A program made the position numbers and the translations under genes. From assembly GCA_023957245.1 (NCBI GenBank), contig JAMLHJ010000007.1, positions 150,383 to 214,382 on the forward strand: a stretch of 64,000 nt of DNA, given 5' to 3'. The notes under the pieces are model-generated. The model was not told the DNA's origin. It searched no databases and saw only the letters and a program-made list of their open reading frames with translations. This document shows, piece by piece, positions 34,802-43,577 of the stretch. This DNA comes from Chitinophagales bacterium. Lineage in GTDB: Bacteria; Bacteroidota; Bacteroidia; Chitinophagales; JADIYW01. Each line of letters begins with the position of its first letter. The first letter of the stretch is position 1.

Positions 34802-36187
34802 ATGAGCACTTCCAAACCTCCAGTTCCTTTATTTGTTAAAATCATGTATTCATTAGGGCAATCGGGTTGGAATTTGGCCAATTCTTGCTTCATGCTTTTG
34901 TTGATATATTTTTATCATCCACCTGTTATTGGTGAAGAAAGTGTATTTCCTGAATTTGTAGAACGTAAAGTTGTTTTCTTATCATTTACGATTGTAGGTT
35001 TGTTGATGTTTGTCGGGACTGTAGTAAGTGCTGTCTTTGATATTTTGATGGGGCCTATTTCTGATAAATCAAAATTCAAATTTGGTCGCAGACGTACTTT
35101 TTTAGCGATTGCTTTTCTTCCGATTGCTTTGTGTGTGTTCATGTCTTTTTTTCCATTAATGGAAGGTAAATCTGCAATCAATATTATTTGGTTAGCAATA
35201 GGTACTTTGGGTTTTAATATATTTTTATCAGTGTATGTTACTCCGTATAATGGATTGATTGCAGAGCTGGGACATACGCAGAAAGATAGAGTGTTAATCA
35301 GCACTTTGTTAGCAGCTACTTGGGGAGTTGGATTGATAGGAGCATATTCAGTTTTTGCATTGAAAGTATGGGTTGCCGAGATTTTCCATATTAGTGGCAC
35401 ACAAGCATTTCAATCTTTAATTTTTGTATTCTGTGTTTTAGCTATGATTTTGATGTTGCTACCTGTGATATTTGTTGATGAAAATAAATATTGTGTCAAG
35501 ACCACAGCAGTAGAAGGAAGCCCATTTCAGCAGATGATGTCTGTACTTAAGATTACACATTTCCGTAGATATATGTGGGTGGAATTGTTTTATTGGTTTT
35601 CTAGTCAGTTTATCCAATTGGGATTGGCATATTATGTTACAACATTGATGGGCTTGGAAGAGCATTATGTAACATTAGTAATAGTAGGGACAGCTGTAAG
35701 TACTTTTCTTTCTTATCCTTTGATAATTCCTTTAACGGAAAAAGTTAATAAGAAGACCTTATTGCTCATAGCGTTTTTGATGTTGGCATTATTATTTGTT
35801 TTTATTTTGATTCTTGGAGCGATAAAACTTCCTATGATATTTATTGCATTGGGCATTGTTTTGCTGAATACTTTTCCTATGGCAATATTTGGTATTCTAC
35901 CTATGGCATTGGTTTCAGATATGGCGACAGAAGATGCTCAAATTACTGGTCAATTTCGTTCTGCTACGTTTTTTGGGGTGAAATTTTTTATCATGAAGAT
36001 TGGTATTTCTTTGACTAGTTTGTTGTTCCCGACTTTGTTGTTATTGGGTAATAGCAAAGAAAATAATTTTGGTGTAAAAATGACAGCTGCAATTGGTTTG
36101 GTAGGCACTTTGATTTCATTGTTATTAATGACTAGAGTACATTTACCTAAGTTAGATGAGGCAGCTAAAGATATTATTAATCAATAG
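34802..36187 (+). CDS. MFS transporter, GPH/SLC45-like sugar transporter
   Basis: Inner-membrane carrier of 461 residues with 12 predicted spans. KIMYSLGQSGWNLANSCFMLLLIYFY at the start and GPISDKSKFKFGRRRTFLAIAFLPIAL near 85-110 are characteristic of the glycoside-pentoside-hexuronide and SLC45 groups; the C-terminal half has LVSDMATEDAQITGQFRSATFFGVKFFIMKIGISL. The substrate is probably a sugar, taken up with a cation, but there is no metabolic gene beside it. The start is the ATG; a TTG three codons earlier is ignored. Confidence 0.9.
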   Translation: MSTSKPPVPLFVKIMYSLGQSGWNLANSCFMLLLIYFYHPPVIGEESVFPEFVERKVVFLSFTIVGLLMFVGTVVSAVFDILMGPISDKSKFKFGRRRTFLAIAFLPIALCVFMSFFPLMEGKSAINIIWLAIGTLGFNIFLSVYVTPYNGLIAELGHTQKDRVLISTLLAATWGVGLIGAYSVFALKVWVAEIFHISGTQAFQSLIFVFCVLAMILMLLPVIFVDENKYCVKTTAVEGSPFQQMMSVLKITHFRRYMWVELFYWFSSQFIQLGLAYYVTTLMGLEEHYVTLVIVGTAVSTFLSYPLIIPLTEKVNKKTLLLIAFLMLALLFVFILILGAIKLPMIFIALGIVLLNTFPMAIFGILPMALVSDMATEDAQITGQFRSATFFGVKFFIMKIGISLTSLLFPTLLLLGNSKENNFGVKMTAAIGLVGTLISLLLMTRVHLPKLDEAAKDIINQ

Positions 36188-36214
36188 ATTATATCTAAAT
36201 AATTAATTTTTACT

Positions 36215-37117
36215 TTACTCTTCTATTATTTTCCAATAGATGATTTTTCTATCGTCTCCAGCACTGATTAACTCATGTTCACTCATCCATAGCAACCTAT
36301 TCACACTGTGAGAATGTGAAGCAGTATATTTATCTCTATCCAATACTTTAAGCAATTTCATAGTTTGAGTATCCCATATTTTGATGGTTTTATCTCTTCC
36401 AGCACTAGCTATATATTTTCCTTCAGGAGATTTTATAATATGGTTGACTGTATATAAATGAGCAGGAATCATTTCTTGGTGTTCCCATTGTTTGTCTTTC
36501 TTTTCCCAAATATGAAATATAGCATCTCTTCCAGCACTGATAATTCTATTTTCGTCTAATGTTTCGATTGTAAAAACGGAGTTATTATGTAAGTGTAAAG
36601 ATTGGATTTGATTCAATGAAAACAAATCGATGATTCTTATACTATGGTCTGATAGTCCGAGATGAAGTTCATTGTGTTTTTCAGAATAATGAATACATCT
36701 GATATTGGTTGCGCAAAGTTTCCAATCATGGAGAAATTGCATATCTTTTTCCCAAACTTTAAAAAAGCCATCTCCACCAACGGTATAGATTTTTCCTTTT
36801 ACTTCTTGAATAGCGAATATATCTCCATCATGAGCTTGAATAGCTTTAGGCTCTTTTTTCTTGGTCAAATCCACGATAATAACTACTCCAAATCTCTGAC
36901 CGACGTATAATATTTGATTTTGCTTATCATGGTATAGAGAATAGATGCTGCCATTGGCTTTTACTAAAGGTCCTATAAAAGATTTTGTTTCAATATCCCA
37001 ATTTCCTACAAACTGGTCTCCACTGCCGCTAAAAAAATGATGATTATCATTACCTGAACTCAAACTGTAAATAGGTTCAGAATGTCCCGTAAAAACGTGT
37101 TCTAACTCCACTCTCAT
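36215..37117 (-). CDS. WD40-repeat protein
   Basis: Cytoplasmic beta-propeller of 300 residues, with no signal peptide. About seven WD-like repeats can be read, for example HVFTGHSEPIYSLSSG..FFSGSGDQFVGNWDIET (7-45), IQAHDGDIFAIQEVKG..TVGGDGFFKVWEKD, IPAHLYTVNHIIKSPEGKYIASAGRDKTIKIWDTQT and the final SAGDDRKIIYWKI. WD40 proteins serve as protein-binding scaffolds; no partner is evident nearby. The neighbours are an MFS transporter (convergent) and an AEC transporter. Confidence 0.9.
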   Translation of the reverse strand: MRVELEHVFTGHSEPIYSLSSGNDNHHFFSGSGDQFVGNWDIETKSFIGPLVKANGSIYSLYHDKQNQILYVGQRFGVVIIVDLTKKKEPKAIQAHDGDIFAIQEVKGKIYTVGGDGFFKVWEKDMQFLHDWKLCATNIRCIHYSEKHNELHLGLSDHSIRIIDLFSLNQIQSLHLHNNSVFTIETLDENRIISAGRDAIFHIWEKKDKQWEHQEMIPAHLYTVNHIIKSPEGKYIASAGRDKTIKIWDTQTMKLLKVLDRDKYTASHSHSVNRLLWMSEHELISAGDDRKIIYWKIIEE

Positions 37118-37235
37118 AAGATGTGAAGATAGGGCTATTTCATATTAGATATTGTCATTGTTGTGTTATAAAAGACAGTGTTTTTAACGAAACAACTTTT
37201 TGATAAGCATCTGAAAATGTATAACGAATGAAAAT

Positions 37236-38156
37236 CTATTTTAAGAAAATTCCCCACAAATACAATGTAAGGGCAGAAGCAGGCAATCCATAGTTGACTA
37301 GTGAAGCGGATAGTTTAGGACTTAAATTGTATTCTGTAGCAATAATAAATGCAGTAATCATTGGCGGCATAGCCAGTTCTAATACGCTTACATCATAAAT
37401 CATTCCTTCCAATCCTAGTAAGAAAAAGACTAACCAAAATACTAAAGGTCCTAACAATAATTTATAAGCAAGTCCCCAGCCGAATTGTCTTGTATTAATT
37501 TCACTGAAACTAAAAGAAAATTGCATACCTATAGATAAAAATGCCAATGGATTAGTCCAGCTACCTATATATCGCAATACTTTCAGAATTAGAATATCAC
37601 CAAAAATGTTTTGTCTAAATAAATCTGATGGTATTATCAATGCAATAAAAAAGCAAGTAAAAGCAGGAAATGTAATCAGTCTCCATGCCATACTTTTAAA
37701 GGTAAGTTGACCTCCACTCGCATACGCTGCCAAAGCAATACCTAGAGTTGACAAACAAGCAAAAGTGCCTGGTTGATCTACAAAGATTGCATATTGTAAA
37801 CCTTGTTCTCCATATATTAATTGTGTCACAGGATAACCAACAAATGAAGTATTTCCTAAGCCACAACCCAATGTCAGTGCTGCCCATGTCTTTTTATCCC
37901 ATTTGTAAAAATGTTTAAGAATGCCGAAAAATATTCCTGCTAAAATAAAAAGCCCCCAACCAGAGATTGTAGGTGCTAAATACTCTAGTCTCAAGTCAAT
38001 CTGGCTGATTTTTTCTAATGTAATCGCTGGAATAGTAAAGTATAAAATAAATTTATTGACCTTTTTGAATGTGTCATTGGGTAACAATTGCCATTTTTTG
38101 ACTGCCAGACCAGCACCTAAACAAATGAGCAAAAAAGCAAGAGATTCATGAAACAT
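37236..38156 (-). CDS. AEC-family (auxin efflux carrier-like) transporter
   Basis: Inner-membrane transporter of 306 residues with ten hydrophobic segments arranged as two five-helix halves. Typical elements are INKFILYFTIPAITLEK-like VNKFILYFTIPAITLEKIS near 35-53 and CGLGNTSFVGYPVTQLIYGEQGLQYAIFVDQPGTF in the middle. Bacterial members export malate, malonate or other organic acids; the substrate here is unknown. A TAnnTTTG box lies seven bases from its ATG. Confidence 0.9.
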   Translation of the reverse strand: MFHESLAFLLICLGAGLAVKKWQLLPNDTFKKVNKFILYFTIPAITLEKISQIDLRLEYLAPTISGWGLFILAGIFFGILKHFYKWDKKTWAALTLGCGLGNTSFVGYPVTQLIYGEQGLQYAIFVDQPGTFACLSTLGIALAAYASGGQLTFKSMAWRLITFPAFTCFFIALIIPSDLFRQNIFGDILILKVLRYIGSWTNPLAFLSIGMQFSFSFSEINTRQFGWGLAYKLLLGPLVFWLVFFLLGLEGMIYDVSVLELAMPPMITAFIIATEYNLSPKLSASLVNYGLPASALTLYLWGIFLK

Positions 38157-38163
38157 AATGGCG

Positions 38164-38171
38164 CAAAAATA
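38164..38171 (-). promoter_or_regulatory. Promoter -7 box of the AEC transporter
   Basis: TATTTTTG on the minus strand, ending seven bases before the ATG at 38156, the same spacing as for panD and tetR. Confidence 0.42.
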
Positions 38172-38193
38172 ATGGTCGATTGTGTTCTTATGG

Positions 38194-38778
38194 TTACATC
38201 CATTTTATTTTTTCTGTAATAGGGCTATGTCTTTTCCCTTCTTCTAAGTCGTCATTGTCAGTTTTGCCAAGAAAAATAAAACCCAAAATAACATCTTTCT
38301 CTTCCATACCATAGACTGATTTGAAAGAAGGATGATAACACATTCCGCCAGTACCCCAAAAGCTAGCAACATTGTGAGCAGTAGCTACTAATAGCATGTT
38401 TTGAATAGCGCAAGATACTGCTGCTATTTCTTCTTGTTCAGGAAGTCCAGCAACTTCACTTCTAGTCATTCCGACTATAATTACATGTGAAGCTTTATCA
38501 GCTCTATGAAGTAGTTTTTTATACTTTTTTTCCAAAAAAATTTCTTCTGGTGTATGCTCTTTGTAGAGTTGGGCATGCATTTTTCCAAAATTTTTCACTT
38601 TTTCGGGTTCATATACAAATAATCGCCATGGCTCTGTCTTTTTGTGGTTGGGTGCCCAGTTGGCAGCTTCTAATATTTCTTGGACAATTTGTTTATCTAC
38701 CGCTTTCCCGTTAAAGTTATCAGGAGAGGTAGATCTTCTTTTTTTGATAATTGCTCTGACAATTAAGGATAGATCCAT
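38194..38778 (-). CDS. Nitroreductase-family flavoprotein
   Basis: FMN-dependent NAD(P)H oxidoreductase of 194 residues. KRRSTSPDNFNGKAVDKQIVQEILEAANWAPNHKKTEPWRLFVY (14-57) is the FMN-phosphate site, and AVSCAIQNMLLVATAHNVASFWGTGGMCYHPSFKSVYG (122-160) the second flavin region. The size and W-APNHK pattern resemble YdjA-like small nitroreductases. The natural substrate is not known. It is divergent from the HldD-like gene, with 32 bases between start codons. Confidence 0.93.
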   Translation of the reverse strand: MDLSLIVRAIIKKRRSTSPDNFNGKAVDKQIVQEILEAANWAPNHKKTEPWRLFVYEPEKVKNFGKMHAQLYKEHTPEEIFLEKKYKKLLHRADKASHVIIVGMTRSEVAGLPEQEEIAAVSCAIQNMLLVATAHNVASFWGTGGMCYHPSFKSVYGMEEKDVILGFIFLGKTDNDDLEEGKRHSPITEKIKWM

Positions 38779-38810
38779 AGCTTTGAAAAATATTCGCTTA
38801 AAGATACAAA

Positions 38811-39776
38811 ATGATTGTTATAACCGGTGCCTCAGGTTTTATTGCAAGTGCACTCATTGCTTATTTGAATGAGAAGAATATTAGAGATATTGTACTTGTA
38901 GATAATTTTAGCATACCAGAAAGGCATAAAAATATTGCTTGGAAATATTATTTGCAGATAGTTGAAAGAGAAGACTTTTTTACATTCTTAGAACATAACT
39001 ATACTGATATACAATGTATTGTCCATCTTGGTACAAAGTCAGGGTATATACACAATGATTGGAAAAAGAATAGTGAAGAGATACTAGATACTCATAAAAA
39101 GTTATGGAAATTTTGTGCGCTGAAAAATATAAAACTAATATATGCGAGTTCTGGCGCAGTATATGGCGATGGTGCTTTAGGTTTCAAAGATGATAATCTG
39201 ACTACATTTGATTTAAACCCTTCACATCCTTATGCGAGAGTGAAATTAGAAATAGATCAATGGTCGCTTCATGAGAAAGATAGTCCTCCATTTTGGTATG
39301 GACTGAGAATGTCCAATGTATATGGTCCCAATGAATATCATAAAGGTGCCAATGCTTCTATTGTTTTAAAAGCGTATTTTGAAATATTGGAGAAGCAATC
39401 TATGACTTTATTTACGTCATTTTTACCAGATATTGCAGATGGCGATATGTCTAGAGATTTTATTTATGTAAAAGATGTCATTAAAATAATTGCCTTTTTT
39501 ATAGATAAGCATCCTGATTCTGGTATTTATAATTTAGGTACTGGATGGAATGTAAGTTATAATGATGTTGTCAATGCTGTTTTTGAAATATTGGAAATAA
39601 AACCTCAGATTTTGTATCATGCTATCTCATCAGATTTGAAAAACAATTTTCCTGCTCATGTTGCATTGGATATTCAGAAACTTAGAGATGCAGGATATGA
39701 AGAATCTATGTTCTCTATACAAGATGGCGTAAAAGATTATGTGAAAAAATACCTTAAAAGAGGCGAGTTTTATTAA
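38811..39776 (+). CDS. hldD: NAD-dependent epimerase, probably ADP-glyceromanno-heptose 6-epimerase
   Basis: Short-chain dehydrogenase-type sugar epimerase of 321 residues. The NAD site is TGASGFIAS (5-13; usual GxxGxxG), and the catalytic pair is Tyr141/Lys145 in YARVK, with SSGAVYG before it. HldD-like features are EDFFTFLEHN, GPNEYHKGANASIVLKAYFEI, DFIYVKDV, GIYNLGTG and DIQKLRDAGYEESMFSIQDGVKDYVKKYL. It would complete ADP-heptose synthesis begun by RfaE2. The likeness is clear but less strict than for typical HldD, so a related nucleotide-sugar epimerase is possible. Its stop is 15 bases from the stop of the convergent helicase gene. Confidence 0.72.
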   Translation: MIVITGASGFIASALIAYLNEKNIRDIVLVDNFSIPERHKNIAWKYYLQIVEREDFFTFLEHNYTDIQCIVHLGTKSGYIHNDWKKNSEEILDTHKKLWKFCALKNIKLIYASSGAVYGDGALGFKDDNLTTFDLNPSHPYARVKLEIDQWSLHEKDSPPFWYGLRMSNVYGPNEYHKGANASIVLKAYFEILEKQSMTLFTSFLPDIADGDMSRDFIYVKDVIKIIAFFIDKHPDSGIYNLGTGWNVSYNDVVNAVFEILEIKPQILYHAISSDLKNNFPAHVALDIQKLRDAGYEESMFSIQDGVKDYVKKYLKRGEFY

Positions 39777-39791
39777 TTCAAAAATAACGAC

Positions 39792-42700
39792 TTAATTGAC
39801 CGAAGATTTTGTCATTGCATTTATAATTGTACTTACTTTTTTAATTTCATAATTGGGCTCTCTCCACCATTGATAAGCCCAAATTTTGTGATTGAGTAGT
39901 GAGTAATTTTTGAGTACATCATCCTTGTAAATCATGTATTTATAATGAGTAGCAGGATGTCTTGATGCTTGTTCTGTTTGCAGATAGACAGGCTTATTCA
40001 GCGTTTCTTTAAATAGAGCTTCCAATGTAAAGCCTCCTAGTTTTAGTTGAGTTTTAAGAGGTAATTGAATTTGCTCATTGATTTGATTCAAAACGTAATC
40101 AGGAAGTGCAATGTCTTTCTGATTATTTTTCAAAATTGTTTTTGCTTGTTGTTTTTGAAGGCTATTTAAAATAGCTGTTTTTTGAGGAATATTGTTTTCT
40201 GAAACTGCTCGTACATAAGCTAAATAAGCATAGAACAATCCCTTGCCAGTATTGCCTGTTTTGATAATTTCATCTTCATACTTTTGGTAGTATTCTTCGG
40301 GAATTGAACAGAAAATATGTATATTCTTTTTTGCTCTAGTGATTAAAACATTGAGTAATTTATATCCTTGTTGTCTATTGATAGGGCCAAAATTTTGTCT
40401 AAAACTTCCATTGGTATCTTTGCCAAAAGTAGTACTGATGAGAATAATATCTTTTTCATCACCTTGGATGTTTTCCAAATTTTTTATGAACAAACCTGCT
40501 TGAGACAATTTATCTAAAAGTTCTGCTTTATGCGGATATTGGTAAGCTTGTTCCCATATCAAATCTTGAATAACATCTCTCTGTTGTAAATTCAAAGTGC
40601 CAATACCCACACTAGGCATTGTTTCTTGATTGTCTTCGGCTATTTGGAAGAGTTGAGCGACAACTTCTTGCGCTTCTTCAATATTTGAACGGTTGCTATA
40701 TATTCCATTGACTGTGTGAAAATGAATAGATTGATAAGATTTTTTTGCTGGCATAGGTATCAATCTGGATTGATATACACTTGCATTGGAAAAAGCTATC
40801 AAATCTGGATGTTGTGAACGATAATGAAAGTCCAAATAAGTCATTTCATAACCAGCATCTGATGCAAATTCTAGCAATGAAGAGCTTTGAGCAAGGAAAA
40901 TATCAATTTCTTCTTCGAGTTCTTCTGTGTCTTCTTGCAAATCAACATCTGCAGAGAAATAGGAGCTAGGAGGCATCTGATGCTCATCTCCTGATATAAC
41001 ATGATAACGTGCACGATGCAAAACAGCGTAAGTATCTTCAATTCTCAGCTGGCTGGCTTCGTCTAAAATGATGATATCAAATAAATCTTTCTGCAAAGGT
41101 AAAATAGAACTTGCAGTAAGTGGATTGACCATGATAACAGGAAAAATAGTACTGAAAAAATCAAAGTCATTCTGTAATATGGCTCTTAAGCTATTGCGTT
41201 GATTAAATTGTCTGTTTTTGCGGAGGTTATACAAAAGTTTTTTAGCTGAAATATCTGCTGTGTTTTTAATGGCATTTTGAGCTTTCTGATCCCATAATTC
41301 AATTATTTTGCCATTCAACAACTCATTTGTTTGAGTATAATATGCTTTTAAATCTTTCAATAAATCATCTCCATCTAAGTAGAGAAAATTATCTTTTGCA
41401 TAATACATTAAAAAATATCCTTTATACCATTCTTCCAATCTTTCCAATCTTTCCTGAGGAGGGAATTGAGCAATTTTTTCAATGAAAGTGCTGAATTGTT
41501 GAGGATTTTGCGATTGATAGTTAATCCAAGTATGAACAAGAGATAGTTGGTCAATAATTTTATCTACAGGAGTAGAAATTTTTAAAGCTTCATCTATAAT
41601 CTCACTGATTTCTTTAAGGCTTTGAAAGTCTTGTTGAGCGTTTAAATGGGTAATATTCCACTGGGTTTTAATACCCAGAGATGCCCATTCCTGAAAAAGA
41701 AGTAATGCTGTTTTTCTAGCTTGTCTGATTTGTTTCTGTCTATTGGAAAATAAAAATAGAAATCCTGTTTTAATTTTATTTTGAAACTTTAAATGTAAAA
41801 ATTCAGTCCCTAAATCTTTTTCAGATTGTTCTATGAATGTTTTCAGTTCAAGACCTTTTTGATGAAAATGATGAAATGTTTCTATGTCATTTTCATTGTG
41901 TTTCAACCACCATTCTTTAGGTAGTAGATGAATTGCTGATAAGATGAGCGCAACTCTTGAGATTAATTCCTGATGTTGAATTAAATTATTTTTCCATTCT
42001 TGGTATTGCTCAAAATAAGATTGATTATCGCCCAAAGGACTCAGAGGCTCATGAGTTGTTAGGTTTAAATTTTTTGTCAGTTGAGTGTGTCTTTCAGCTA
42101 CTTCAATCCAATTGTCATCTCCAAATGATTTTTGATATAAAGCTTCAATTCGTTGATTGGTAATATCTCTGAACTTTAAAAATTGATTTTTGGTTTCTTC
42201 AAATTGATAGCTTTTGAAAGAAGATGATTGATTGGACTTATATTCTTCCAATTGTTGACGAATATTTTGAACAACTGTATTTCTATCCTTATAGACATCT
42301 TCAATCAGAGCGATAAGAGAATCTAATCCTATTTGTGAAAGATTTTTCCTTATCACATCTAGTGCTGTTCTCTTTTCGCATACGACCAATACTTTTTTAT
42401 TTTCTAATAATGCATTGGTAATAATTGCAGTCAATGCTTGGCTTTTTCCTGTACCTGGAGGTCCTTGAATGATGACTTTCTTGTGTTTATATAAGGTATG
42501 AAGAACGGCTTCTTGTGAAGGGTCAAGTGCTATAGGTGTAAGAAAATTATTTTGAGTGTCTTCTATATATTGTATTTCTTCTTCTTCATTAAAATACTGA
42601 AGTTGCAACAAATCTTCAATGATAGATTGTTTTTGAGATTTATACAAACCTAAAATCCCTACTTGAATAATTTTGGGTTGAAGTGGTGCCCATTTTTCAA

Positions 42701-43376
42701 TTGTTTCTTTTGATTCACAAGGGCTGACTTTTGCAATGCTTAGTTTTTCCTCAGAGAGTTGAAGTCCTTTTGTAACGATATTACATATTTGTTGAACTGT
42801 ATCAAGGTTAAGTTCCTCAGTATCAAGATTTGAAAATGGATTTTGCCAATATTCACCCAAATATTGTTTAAAATGATTCAAGAGCAATTCATTGAATGTA
42901 ACTTCATGTCTATCAGTTCTTTTGATAGTCCATGTGTTGCTTGAAGCAGTTGTTTTTGAGATTTCCAATTTCCATATTAATAATGGAGCCTTTAGGATAG
43001 CATTAGGATTGGAAGGGTCGGGGATAGCAAGCATCGGATAACCTAGACCAAATGATTCTGTTCCGTATTCTGCTAGTTCATCTTGGCTTTGATAATATAA
43101 GGTATTGAGTTTTTTGGAAATTTTTTGAACATTCTTTCTTTCTTCTATAGGCAGAAGCGAATATTTTGAAGGCTCAATTTGAATTTGGAAACTAAAATTT
43201 TGTGAACTAAGTATTTTCTTTAAAAAATCAAATGTGAGTTCTGGTTCTATCTGGCTGAAATTGGTAATGTCCAATCTTGCATATCTCGATGGTACTGCAT
43301 CTAAATAAATAGACCTTTGATCTCCAACTTTTAATTTTTGGATAATTTTCTCAATAAATAAAGATTTTTTATTCAT
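39792..43376 (-). CDS. Large superfamily 1 (UPF1/DNA2-like) helicase
   Basis: A 1194-residue ATP-dependent helicase-like protein. Residues 1-290 form an N-terminal domain I cannot name (SIYLDAVPSRYARLDITNF, later DELAEYGTESFGLGYPMLAIPDP). Walker A is GPPGTGKSQALTA near 304; motif Ia follows as KKVLVVCEKRTALDVI. A long helical insertion runs from about 360 to 720. Walker B is LDEASQLRIEDTYAVL near 770, then HVISGDEHQMPPSSYF (motif III), LDFHYRSQHPDLI (IV), NIQGDEKDIILIST and LNVLITRAKKNIHIF (VI, near 1010). The last 150 residues are unassigned. The layout is that of AAA_11/AAA_12 helicases, some of which are tied to phage defence; no nuclease, methylase or other defence gene is next to it here. 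Confidence 0.85.
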   Translation of the reverse strand: MNKKSLFIEKIIQKLKVGDQRSIYLDAVPSRYARLDITNFSQIEPELTFDFLKKILSSQNFSFQIQIEPSKYSLLPIEERKNVQKISKKLNTLYYQSQDELAEYGTESFGLGYPMLAIPDPSNPNAILKAPLLIWKLEISKTTASSNTWTIKRTDRHEVTFNELLLNHFKQYLGEYWQNPFSNLDTEELNLDTVQQICNIVTKGLQLSEEKLSIAKVSPCESKETIEKWAPLQPKIIQVGILGLYKSQKQSIIEDLLQLQYFNEEEEIQYIEDTQNNFLTPIALDPSQEAVLHTLYKHKKVIIQGPPGTGKSQALTAIITNALLENKKVLVVCEKRTALDVIRKNLSQIGLDSLIALIEDVYKDRNTVVQNIRQQLEEYKSNQSSSFKSYQFEETKNQFLKFRDITNQRIEALYQKSFGDDNWIEVAERHTQLTKNLNLTTHEPLSPLGDNQSYFEQYQEWKNNLIQHQELISRVALILSAIHLLPKEWWLKHNENDIETFHHFHQKGLELKTFIEQSEKDLGTEFLHLKFQNKIKTGFLFLFSNRQKQIRQARKTALLLFQEWASLGIKTQWNITHLNAQQDFQSLKEISEIIDEALKISTPVDKIIDQLSLVHTWINYQSQNPQQFSTFIEKIAQFPPQERLERLEEWYKGYFLMYYAKDNFLYLDGDDLLKDLKAYYTQTNELLNGKIIELWDQKAQNAIKNTADISAKKLLYNLRKNRQFNQRNSLRAILQNDFDFFSTIFPVIMVNPLTASSILPLQKDLFDIIILDEASQLRIEDTYAVLHRARYHVISGDEHQMPPSSYFSADVDLQEDTEELEEEIDIFLAQSSSLLEFASDAGYEMTYLDFHYRSQHPDLIAFSNASVYQSRLIPMPAKKSYQSIHFHTVNGIYSNRSNIEEAQEVVAQLFQIAEDNQETMPSVGIGTLNLQQRDVIQDLIWEQAYQYPHKAELLDKLSQAGLFIKNLENIQGDEKDIILISTTFGKDTNGSFRQNFGPINRQQGYKLLNVLITRAKKNIHIFCSIPEEYYQKYEDEIIKTGNTGKGLFYAYLAYVRAVSENNIPQKTAILNSLQKQQAKTILKNNQKDIALPDYVLNQINEQIQLPLKTQLKLGGFTLEALFKETLNKPVYLQTEQASRHPATHYKYMIYKDDVLKNYSLLNHKIWAYQWWREPNYEIKKVSTIINAMTKSSVN

Positions 43377-43393
43377 AGTATCAGAAAGTCAGG

Positions 43394-43401
43394 CAAAAAT
43401 A
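43394..43401 (-). promoter_or_regulatory. Promoter -7 box of the helicase gene
   Basis: TATTTTTG on the minus strand, 17 bases before the ATG at 43376. Confidence 0.42.
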
Positions 43402-43551
43402 GGAAAAGACAGCATGGATATATCATTCATTGGGCTTTATTAATTCATCAAATTTTTGATACAAGATACTATTGTACTTGAATGTAGGCGCTATTTATTA
43501 CTTAAAAAAGCTAAACCAATATATTGTTTCAAATTTTAACGCTAATATTTT

Positions 43552-43559
43552 TAAATTTG
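43552..43559 (+). promoter_or_regulatory. Promoter -7 box of the pheT cluster
   Basis: TAAATTTG ends 18 bases before the pheT ATG. A TTG at 43524-43526 is 25 bases away, rather far for a -33 element. The box lies inside the longer TTG-started frame, which supports the later ATG. Confidence 0.48.
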
Positions 43560-43577
43560 TCAGTTCGATACAGAATT

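Noticed and set aside
39792..43376. A multi-gene phage-defence island around the helicase
   Set aside because: Adjacent genes are an HldD-like epimerase and pheT; no nuclease, methyltransferase, toxin or integrase is near.
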